Shown here: in pieces, positions 1 to 4,761 of the stretch | Numbering within the stretch: the first letter of the stretch is position 1 | Layout: each line of letters starts with the position of its first letter | NCBI GenBank assembly: GCA_003164375.1 | Contig: PLTE01000130.1 | Coordinates: forward strand, 1,124-11,254 | DNA length: 10,131 bases | Direction of reading: 5' to 3' | Source: Hyphomicrobiales bacterium | Lineage (GTDB): Bacteria; Pseudomonadota; Alphaproteobacteria; Rhizobiales; Xanthobacteraceae | Program-made: the position numbers and the translations under genes | The notes under the pieces: generated by a model | Told to the model about the DNA's origin: nothing | The model's input: the letters and a program-made list of their open reading frames with translations, nothing else | The model's database searches: none

Positions 1-756
1 GTCCTCCTTGTTGGCCCACCAGAGACTGACACTCTTCGCGATCGTGAAGAACTCGGTGGCGGTCCCGTAGCCGGCCTCGTTCGAGGCGAGGAACACGACC
101 GCAGCGCCGACATCCTCCGCGGTGCCGGCGTGGCTCGCCGGAATCTTCGCGACGATGACGTCCCGTTGCTTGTCGTTGAGCTTCTCGGTCATCGGCGTGA
201 CGATGAAGCCCGGTGCAACGCAATTGGCGGTCACCCCGCGTTTGGCATATTCCTGCGCCACTGTCTTTATCATGCCGGTAATCCCGGCTTTGGCCGCGAC
301 ATAATTGGCCTGCCCGGGATTGCCGGTGGTCCCCACCACCGAGGTGATCGCGATAATGCGTCCGAAGCGTCGCCGCATCATCCCGCGCACGGCCGCGCGG
401 GTCAGGCGGAATGTCGCGGACAAGTTGATGGCGATGACTTGATCCCAGTCCTCGTCGCGCAACTGCACCAGGAGATTGTCTCTCGCCACGCCGGCATTTG
501 CGACAAGAATGTCGAGCTGGCCCATCGCCTCCTCGGCGCGCAGTACCAGGGCGTCCGTTTCGGCCGGATCGGCGAGATTGCAAGGCAGGATATGCACGCG
601 ATCACCCAGTTCGGCCGCGAGCTCATCGAGACGCTCCCGGCGGGTCCCGGAAATGGCGATCGTCGCGCCCTGGGCGTGTAGGACGCGAGCGATGGTGCCG
701 CCAATACTGCCCGTGGCGCCGGTAACCAGCGCCGTTTTTCCGTTGAGTTCGAACAT
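1..756 (-). CDS. fabG: 3-oxoacyl-[acyl-carrier-protein] reductase FabG, partial, atypical C-terminus
   Basis: NADPH-dependent reductase of 3-oxoacyl-ACP in the type II fatty-acid elongation cycle, a cytosolic short-chain dehydrogenase/reductase. The 252 visible codons show the Rossmann glycine motif (TGATGSIGG, residues 12-20), NAG at 87-89, Asn111, Ser139 (in ITSVVG), and Tyr152-x-x-x-Lys156, so the catalytic tetrad is complete. NPGQANY and CVAPGF(I)xTxMT are the usual FabG signatures. The start ATG at 756 is preceded by GGAGGAGG (770-777, 13 nt upstream, rather far). It lies 33 nt downstream of fabD, so the two share a transcript. Odd: FabG is usually about 245 residues and ends with TGQTxHVNGGMxM. 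Here similarity stops at Tyr230 and the frame continues, still open at the edge, as GTATEFFTIAKSVSLWWANK and beyond. No other frame restores the usual ending. Family assignment is firm; an intact C-terminus is doubtful. Confidence 0.93.
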   Translation of the reverse strand, partial: MFELNGKTALVTGATGSIGGTIARVLHAQGATIAISGTRRERLDELAAELGDRVHILPCNLADPAETDALVLRAEEAMGQLDILVANAGVARDNLLVQLRDEDWDQVIAINLSATFRLTRAAVRGMMRRRFGRIIAITSVVGTTGNPGQANYVAAKAGITGMIKTVAQEYAKRGVTANCVAPGFIVTPMTEKLNDKQRDVIVAKIPASHAGTAEDVGAAVVFLASNEAGYGTATEFFTIAKSVSLWWANKED

Positions 757-789
757 CTGGTCTTCTCGGCCTCCTCCGAACCCAATAGC

Positions 790-1734
790 TCAGCCGCGCG
801 CAGCCTTGAACCGCGCGACGTCATCGGGCAAGCCAATCGCGGTTGTCGTTGCGGTGTCGGCGATGCGCTTGATCAAGCCGGTCAACACCTTGCCCGCCCC
901 GATCTCATAAAACGACGTCACACCCGCCTGCGCCATGAACAGCACGGATTCGCGCCAGCGCACCGTGCCGGTCACCTGTGCGACAAGGCTTCGCACGATG
1001 TCCGCGGGCGCGCTGATCGGTCGCGCCAGGACGTTGGCGACCAGCGGCACGACCGGCGGCTTGACCGCAACGGCTGACAACGCCTCCGCCATCGCGTCCG
1101 CGGCCGGCTGCATCAGCAGACAATGGAACGGTGCGGAAACCGGCAGCATCATCGCTCGTTTCACGCCCCGCGTTTTGGCAATTTCAACCGCCCGCTCGAC
1201 CGCCGATTTCTCGCCCGACAGAACGACCTGGGCGCCGCCATTATCGTTGGCCGTGGCACAAACGCCAAAGCTCGCGACTTCCGCTGCGATCTCCTTGACC
1301 TCGCTGAGATCGAGACCAATGAGCGCGGCCATGGCGCCGACGCCGACAGGAACGGCCTTCTGCATGGCGCGGCCGCGGATGCGCAACAGCCGTGCCGCAT
1401 CGCCGATCGAAAGCGCCCTCGCAGCGGCAAGCGCCGAATATTCGCCGAGCGAGTGTCCGGCGACGAATGCGGCGTCACGATGAGGGTCGACGCCCGCCTC
1501 CTCCTCAAGCACGCGCATCGCGGCGAGAGAGACGGCCAGCAAAGCCGGCTGTGCGTTTTCCGTCAGCGTGAGCGTGTCGGCCGGACCGCTCCAGATGATG
1601 TCGCTGAGCCGTTCGCCCAGCGCCGCATCGACCTCGTCAAAAACCCGGCGCGCCGAGGTGAAAGCCTCGGCCAGAGCCTTACCCATGCCGACAGCTTGGC
1701 TGCCCTGGCCGGGAAAAACGAACGCTACCGTCAT
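790..1734 (-). CDS. fabD: Malonyl-CoA:ACP transacylase FabD
   Basis: Transfers malonyl from malonyl-CoA to acyl carrier protein, giving the extender unit for fatty-acid synthesis; cytosolic. The 314-residue product matches the usual length of about 310. It has FPGQGSQ at 7-13, the nucleophile Ser95 in GHSLGEYSA, Arg120 in RGRAMQ (carboxylate binding), the catalytic His204 in PVSAPFHC, and Gln253 matching the oxyanion-hole glutamine of the family. The frame is open upstream to an ATG at 1800, but I chose ATG 1734 because the protein there begins MTVAFVFPGQ like other FabDs, and because a promoter-like element (1785-1811) would start transcription inside the longer version. Upstream of 1734 there is only AGGGG about 14 nt away, a weak ribosome site. 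fabG follows 33 nt downstream. Confidence 0.97.
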   Translation of the reverse strand: MTVAFVFPGQGSQAVGMGKALAEAFTSARRVFDEVDAALGERLSDIIWSGPADTLTLTENAQPALLAVSLAAMRVLEEEAGVDPHRDAAFVAGHSLGEYSALAAARALSIGDAARLLRIRGRAMQKAVPVGVGAMAALIGLDLSEVKEIAAEVASFGVCATANDNGGAQVVLSGEKSAVERAVEIAKTRGVKRAMMLPVSAPFHCLLMQPAADAMAEALSAVAVKPPVVPLVANVLARPISAPADIVRSLVAQVTGTVRWRESVLFMAQAGVTSFYEIGAGKVLTGLIKRIADTATTTAIGLPDDVARFKAARG

Positions 1735-1784
1735 TGTCTTGATACCAGCCCCTAATACTAATCCGCCATGCCGGAACGGGGCGA

Positions 1785-1811
1785 AAGATACCGCCCTCAT
1801 AGCTATGTCAA
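1785..1811 (-). promoter_or_regulatory. Probable sigma-70-type promoter of fabD-fabG
   Basis: On the minus strand, TTGACA (1811-1806, a perfect -35, preceded by C as is common in alphaproteobacteria) is followed after 15 nt by TATCTT (1790-1785). The predicted transcript would start near 1778 and give a leader of about 45 nt to the fabD ATG at 1734. The spacer is 1-2 nt shorter than ideal. This is prediction from sequence only. Confidence 0.5.
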
Positions 1812-1944
1812 GGGACGCTTACCAGGGTAACGAAGCGACAACTGAGGATTGATAGACTCCCGCCAGCCTAGGAATGATTGCCTATTGCATATCGTTGGAA
1901 CCGTCTTAGTGAAGGTCGCGAAAGATCGCCGCAAGCGGGTCGCC

Positions 1945-2184
1945 ATGAGCACTTTTTCGCCGGTCACCGACGCCGACCTCGCGCGTGCCCGCCTTGATCC
2001 GGCATTTCGTCAAAAGCTGCTCGCACAGAGCCTTGAGGCCCTGCTGACCGGAATAAAGCAGTCGCGAGGCGCGGCATTACCGCCTGCGGGCGGGGCTGCC
2101 AAACGGCTCCGCGAGGGGGTGGAACTTGCGGTGCGGCTTGCCGAACTGCTCCAGAACACGGACGCTCGAGCTCAGGATTCCTGA
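1945..2184 (+). CDS. Small conserved-looking protein of unknown function (79 aa)
   Basis: I do not recognise a named family. The product starts MSTFSPVTDADLARARLDPA and is mostly helical in character. It has no cysteine, no signal peptide and no membrane segment, so it is probably a small cytosolic protein. A first amphipathic stretch (about 8-41) is followed by an Ala/Gly/Pro linker (42-51) and a second amphipathic helix (about 52-70) with regular Leu/Val/Ala spacing. Codon use is GC-rich at third positions like its neighbours. The frame is open further up (an ATG at 1849, a GTG at 1909), but the upstream residues look unlike coding sequence; no good ribosome site is seen for any of these starts. 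It lies between the divergent fabD gene and the rpsF promoter, in the same direction as rpsF. I recall similar short proteins at this place in related rhizobia, but cannot check this here. Confidence 0.7.
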   Translation: MSTFSPVTDADLARARLDPAFRQKLLAQSLEALLTGIKQSRGAALPPAGGAAKRLREGVELAVRLAELLQNTDARAQDS

Positions 2185-2223
2185 GGCCTCTGCCCTTCCG
2201 GAATCTCTTTCCATCCCGCACAT

Positions 2224-2252
2224 CTTGCGTTTTTGGCGCTGCCGCGTATAAG
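2224..2252 (+). promoter_or_regulatory. Probable promoter of rpsF-rpsR-rplI
   Basis: CTTGCGT (2224-2230) is followed after 16 nt by TATAAG (2247-2252), a good match to alphaproteobacterial housekeeping promoters (TTGnnn-16/17-TATnnn). The GC-rich start region right after the -10 (GGCCGGC) is typical of stringently controlled ribosomal promoters, which is inference. The predicted start near 2259 gives a leader of about 225 nt before rpsF. Confidence 0.55.
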
Positions 2253-2259
2253 GCCGGCT

Positions 2260-2485
2260 TCCGCTCGACCCCGGCCGGGGGCTGAACGGACGGCCGCGCC
2301 GGCGTTGGTTCCGGAAAACTGCTTAGCGGTTTTCCGAGAAGAACATGCGCTGAACGCGGCAGGGCCCATCATACGAGTTTTGGGTCCGGCGTCCGGTGTC
2401 CCCGCCTTCAGAGCATTCGAGCCTTTCCCGAAGGGTTCGAGGGGCTTCGCGCCTGGGCGAGCACGCAGACAAGGAAAGGGCAGCC
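2260..2485 (+). promoter_or_regulatory. Structured 5' leader of the rpsF operon
   Basis: This stretch of about 225 nt has no convincing gene and contains three hairpins. The first, 2312-2336, is an 11-bp stem with one G-U pair and a TTA loop. The second, 2362-2387, pairs GGGCCCA with TGGGTCC (one G-U pair). The third, 2416-2440, pairs TTCGAGCCTT with AAGGGTTCGA with a wobble and a bulge. Between the second and third lies CCGGCGTCCGGTG, where GGCG can pair with CGCC around a CCG- and GGTG-containing loop. S6:S18 autoregulatory RNA motifs with a conserved CCG occur ahead of rpsF in many bacteria, so an autoregulatory leader is plausible here. I cannot show that the fold matches that motif. The ribosome site of rpsF (AAGGAAAGGG, 2471-2480) ends the leader. 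Confidence 0.4.
2302..2350. repeat. Imperfect palindrome resembling the Rhizobiales intergenic ~50-nt repeat
   Basis: Inner arms CGGAAAACTGC (2312-2322) and GCGGTTTTCCG (2326-2336) pair over 11 positions with one G-U, around TTA. The outer arms GCGTTGGTTC (2302-2311) and GAACATGCGC (2341-2350) pair at 7 of 10 positions, with four unpaired bases (AGAA) on the right side. From memory, the pattern of a GGAAAA...GGTTTTCC core flanked by CATGC-like outer arms is that of a short palindromic repeat scattered between genes in many Rhizobiales genomes. Only one copy is in this window, so repetition itself is not shown here. Confidence 0.5.
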
Positions 2486-2944
2486 ATGCCATTCTATGAA
2501 CACGTGTATCTTGCGCGCCAGGACGCCAGCGTGCAGCAGGTCGAGGAATTGACCGCGCAATTGAAGGGCGTCATCGAAGGGCTCGGCGGATCGGTCAAGA
2601 AAACCGAATATTGGGGCGTAAAGTCGCTTTCCTATCGCCTGCGGAAAAACCGCAAAGCCCATTTCACGATGCTGGATGTGGATGCGCCGCCGCCGGCGAT
2701 CAACGAGATCGAACGGCTGGAGCGCCTTAACGAAGACGTGTTGCGTTATCTCACCATCCGAGTCGACGCGCACGAGGAAGGTCCCTCGGCGATGATGCGC
2801 CGCGTCGAGCGCGATCGCGACCGTGACCGTGACGATCGCCGAGGCGATCGCGGTGATCGTGGCGACAGAGGTGACCGGGGCGATCGTCCGCGGCGCAGCC
2901 GTGAAGGCTCCGACGAAGTCGTCGATACCGCAGTGGAGGAATGA
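2486..2944 (+). CDS. rpsF: 30S ribosomal protein S6
   Basis: Binds 16S rRNA as a heterodimer with S18 in the platform of the small subunit. The 152-residue product starts MPFYEHVYLARQD and has the S6 ferredoxin-like fold over about residues 1-95, including the diagnostic YWGVKSLSYRLRKNRKAHF-type segment at 42-60 and the ERLERLNEDVLRYLT helix at 77-90. The start at 2486 is set by AAGGAAAGGG five bases upstream and by family alignment; a longer in-frame reading from 2396 would run through the leader. Beyond residue 100 is a charged extension typical of alphaproteobacterial S6, here with RDRDRDDRR and then five consecutive GDR triplets (120-134). It overlaps the first possible rpsR ATG by its stop (ATGA at 2941-2944). 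The promoter at 2224-2252 and the structured leader likely control it. Confidence 0.97.
   Translation: MPFYEHVYLARQDASVQQVEELTAQLKGVIEGLGGSVKKTEYWGVKSLSYRLRKNRKAHFTMLDVDAPPPAINEIERLERLNEDVLRYLTIRVDAHEEGPSAMMRRVERDRDRDRDDRRGDRGDRGDRGDRGDRPRRSREGSDEVVDTAVEE
2843..2887 (+). repeat. Five tandem 9-nt codon triplets encoding GDR in S6
   Basis: Residues 120-134 of S6 are five consecutive Gly-Asp-Arg units. The five 9-nt units differ at synonymous positions (GGC/GGT, GAT/GAC, CGC/CGT/AGA/CGG), so the protein repeat is old or kept by selection rather than a fresh slippage product. Confidence 0.85.
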
Positions 2945-2946
2945 AC

Positions 2947-3198
2947 ATGGCAATGTCACCGCAAGGCTCAGGCGGCCGCCGCCCGTTCTTCCGCCGCCGC
3001 AAAAGCTGCCCGTTCTCGGGCGCCAACGCACCCAAGATCGACTACAAAGACGTCAAGCTGCTGCAGCGGTTCGTTTCTGAACGCGGCAAGATCGTACCAA
3101 GCCGCATCACCGCGGTTTCGGCGAAAAAGCAGCGTGAACTCGCGCAGGCGATCAAGCGCGCGCGATTCCTGGGGCTGCTGCCCTACGTGATCCGCTGA
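2947..3198 (+). CDS. rpsR: 30S ribosomal protein S18
   Basis: Small-subunit platform protein that binds 16S rRNA together with S6. The 83-residue product contains the S18 core PFFRRRKSCPFSG (13-25), IDYKDVKLLQRFVSERGKIV (31-50), PSRITAVSAKKQRELAQAIK (51-70) and RARFLGLLPYV at the end; usual length is 75-90. Three ATGs in frame (2941, 2947, 2953) could start it. I chose 2947 because GGAGGA (2935-2940) lies six bases upstream, whereas 2941 would directly touch it. The coding start is only 2 nt past the rpsF stop, which points to translational coupling with its binding partner. rplI follows 11 nt downstream. Only one cysteine of the zinc-binding set found in some S18 proteins is present, so this is a zinc-independent type. 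Confidence 0.97.
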   Translation: MAMSPQGSGGRRPFFRRRKSCPFSGANAPKIDYKDVKLLQRFVSERGKIVPSRITAVSAKKQRELAQAIKRARFLGLLPYVIR

Positions 3199-3209
3199 GA
3201 GAGGCCGAC

Positions 3210-3821
3210 ATGGAACTGATCCTGCTCGAACGTATCGCCAGGCTTGGCCAGATGGGCGAAGTCGTGCGCGTGAAGGACGGCTTCGCCCGCAATTTCCTGC
3301 TACCGCGCGGCAAGGCGCTGCGCGCCACGCCGGAAAATCGCACGCGCTTTGAAGCCATGAAGGGCGACCTCGAAGCGCGCTCGCTGACGCTGAAGACCGA
3401 GGCTAGTCAGGTTGCCGGAAAGCTCGACGGCAAAAACTTTGTCGTGCTGCGCCAAGCCTCCGAAGCCGGCCAGTTGTTCGGCTCGGTGTCGCCGCGCGAT
3501 CTCGTCGGCCTGATCGGTGACGCGGGATTCCAAGTGAACCGCAATCAAATCGCGCTCAATGCCCCGATCAAGACTATCGGACAGCACAAGGTTCCGATCT
3601 CCCTGCATCCCGAGATCGAAACGTGGATTACGATCATTGTTGCGCGCAATAACGACGAGGCGGCCCGCATCGCGCGCGGCGAAGACGTGACGCAATTGCG
3701 TGAAGCGACCGACCAAGAAGCCGCCGTCATCGCGGCGGAGGCGTTCTTCGAACCGGGAGCTGGGGAAGCCGCCAGTACGGAAGAAGCCGCGGACGCAGCC
3801 GAACCCGCCGCGGAGAGCTGA
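3210..3821 (+). CDS. rplI: 50S ribosomal protein L9
   Basis: Large-subunit protein at the base of the L1 stalk that helps hold reading frame. The 203-residue product has the N-terminal rRNA-binding domain MELILLERIARLGQMGEVVR with the L9 signature through VKDGFARNFLLPRGKA (21-36), a connecting helix (about 40-75), and the C-terminal domain with GKNFVV, LFGSVSPRDL and HKVPISLHPEIE (74-137). The start ATG has GAGAGAGG (3197-3204) five bases upstream. E. coli L9 is 149 residues; here about 50 extra residues form an Ala/Glu-rich acidic tail, as in many rhizobial L9 proteins. It is the last gene of the rpsF transcript. Its stop lies inside a small palindrome shared with the stop of the convergent cytochrome gene. 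The gene often found between rpsR and rplI in rhizobia is absent. Confidence 0.97.
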   Translation: MELILLERIARLGQMGEVVRVKDGFARNFLLPRGKALRATPENRTRFEAMKGDLEARSLTLKTEASQVAGKLDGKNFVVLRQASEAGQLFGSVSPRDLVGLIGDAGFQVNRNQIALNAPIKTIGQHKVPISLHPEIETWITIIVARNNDEAARIARGEDVTQLREATDQEAAVIAAEAFFEPGAGEAASTEEAADAAEPAAES

Positions 3822-3836
3822 TCTGACGACGATCAG
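3818..3836. terminator. Short palindrome spanning both convergent stop codons
   Basis: CTGATC (3818-3823) and GATCAG (3831-3836) form a perfect 6-bp stem with a 7-nt loop (TGACGAC). The rplI stop TGA (3819-3821) lies in one arm and the cytochrome stop (3833-3835, minus strand) in the other. It could end transcription from both sides, but no run of T follows on either strand and the stem is short, so classic factor-independent termination is not supported. Confidence 0.3.
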
Positions 3837-4492
3837 TCCGGTATCTTGTCCCGTGGCACCGGCGCGCTGTCGCCCGGCTGCGTATCGGTCGGAGCGGCGG
3901 CACTTTTCGTTGGCGCAAACTCCTGAGCGGGCTGTTGGGCCTCGCCAGGCCTCTCGTTAGAGGCCGGCGGAATTGCTGCCGCCGCTGGTTCGTGCGCGGG
4001 CGGCGCAGGTTCAGGCTCCTGCTTATGGCCCCTGCTCGCGGTCGCCGGCCGCGGTTCTTCGTCCGTCGGGCGTTGCAGCTTGGCGGCCGCCGGCGCCTCC
4101 TCTTCTGGCCTTGCCGGCGGGCGGGCGGGATGGACCGCCGTTCTGGGCTCGCCAGTTTTGGGCTCTTCGACCGCCGCCCTGGTCCGCTCGGTGCCCGGCT
4201 TTTGCCCTGGCGCCGGTCCGTTCCCACCCGCCCCGAGCACGTACGCTGCAAGCGCCGCAGCCTGATCCCGGCTTGCGGTGTAATGCTCCCGCAAGAACGT
4301 TGAAAGCATGAGACTATTCTTGCCGTCCGCCAGCCCCCGCGTGGTTTTATGGCAGACAGCGCAGTCGCTGGCGAAGATCTCGGCTGGCGTCTTGCCCTGG
4401 TCGATATTGACCTGCGCATGAGCCATTGACGGAACCGCCGCCAGGCCCAGGGCCGCAACAAAACCGATTATAGGCACGCGACGGCGCAACAC
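3833..4492 (-). CDS. Secreted mini c-type cytochrome with Pro/Ala/Glu-rich tail
   Basis: Probable periplasmic or membrane-tethered electron carrier; its partner is unknown. The 219-residue product begins with a signal peptide: basic MLRRR, hydrophobic VPIIGFVAALGLAAV (6-20), then PSMAHA with likely cleavage before Gln27. One haem site is seen, CAVCH (Cys44, Cys47, His48). The haem domain is short, about residues 27-88 (GKTPAEIFASDCAVCHKTTR ... FLREHYTASRDQAAALAAYV). After about residue 90 the rest is Pro/Ala/Glu/Arg-rich and probably disordered, with no further Met. Met62 and His70 are the only evident choices for the sixth haem ligand. I chose a GTG start at 4492 because GAGGAGGT sits four bases upstream and the signal peptide then begins normally; ATG 4528 or 4663 would add residues unlike a signal peptide. 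It is convergent with rplI and divergent from cfa. No specific cytochrome family is assigned. Confidence 0.85.
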   Translation of the reverse strand: MLRRRVPIIGFVAALGLAAVPSMAHAQVNIDQGKTPAEIFASDCAVCHKTTRGLADGKNSLMLSTFLREHYTASRDQAAALAAYVLGAGGNGPAPGQKPGTERTRAAVEEPKTGEPRTAVHPARPPARPEEEAPAAAKLQRPTDEEPRPATASRGHKQEPEPAPPAHEPAAAAIPPASNERPGEAQQPAQEFAPTKSAAAPTDTQPGDSAPVPRDKIPD

Positions 4493-4496
4493 TCTG

Positions 4497-4504
4497 ACCT
4501 CCTC
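4497..4504 (-). promoter_or_regulatory. Ribosome binding site that fixes the cytochrome GTG start
   Basis: GAGGAGGT on the minus strand, four bases before GTG 4492. It lies inside the reading frame of the longer alternatives (ATG 4528, 4663) and has no equal upstream of those starts. Confidence 0.7.
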
Positions 4505-4751
4505 GAATCTGTCCGGCTTAACGATCATACCTAATCCAAAACGGAGAAATGCCAGCGGCGCCCTGGCTGCCCCCCACTGGCGGTTCGACGGCGGCAATTT
4601 GACGGCATTGCTGGTCAACGAGGATTTTGTTTTAATAACGGCAAGAATAAGAGCCAAAAGCACAACTCCCTGATTGAGCGGCTAAAACGGTCGAAAAGAT
4701 CGAAGAAGGGACCGCTCGTCGCATTGTGCAAAAGGTACTATAGTAATGCGT
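4505..4751. other. Divergent intergenic region between the cytochrome and cfa genes
   Basis: About 250 nt with no convincing gene. The part 4621-4740 is clearly richer in A/T than its surroundings, as expected for a promoter region serving both divergent genes. TATGAT (minus strand, within about 4525-4530) is a possible -10 for the cytochrome, but no good -35 stands at the right distance. TATAGT (4739-4744) is too close to the cfa start to serve it except for a nearly leaderless transcript. An inverted pair GAGCGG / CCGCTC (about 4676-4681 and 4712-4717) is too widely spaced to call a hairpin. Confidence 0.4.
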
Positions 4752-4756
4752 GGAGG
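4752..4756 (+). promoter_or_regulatory. Ribosome binding site that fixes the cfa GTG start
   Basis: GGAGG with five bases to GTG 4762. The alternative in-frame GTG at 4750 lies upstream of or inside this site, so translation from 4750 is unlikely. Confidence 0.65.
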
Positions 4757-4761
4757 CGGCC

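Noticed and set aside
130..681. A 183-codon open frame on the plus strand across fabG
   Set aside because: It is the antisense shadow of a clear fabG; the translated product has no family features and GC-rich DNA often gives such long antisense frames.
2408..3031. A 207-codon minus-strand frame opposite rpsF and part of rpsR
   Set aside because: It runs antisense to two certain ribosomal protein genes and shows no recognisable protein pattern.
3935..4303. Arg-rich plus-strand frames opposite the cytochrome tail
   Set aside because: Antisense to the Pro/Ala/Glu-rich tail; Arg/Gly/Ala richness is the expected complement of such codons, and there is no ribosome site or homology signal.
3727..4461. 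A 244-codon Arg/Pro-rich minus-strand frame overlapping the cytochrome gene
   Set aside because: It is out of frame with the cytochrome, which has a signal peptide and CxxCH; the Arg/Pro-rich composition is typical of shifted reading of GC-rich coding DNA.
4739..4744. TATAGT as a -10 box for cfa
   Set aside because: No -35 stands at the right distance and transcription would begin within the ribosome site, leaving almost no leader.
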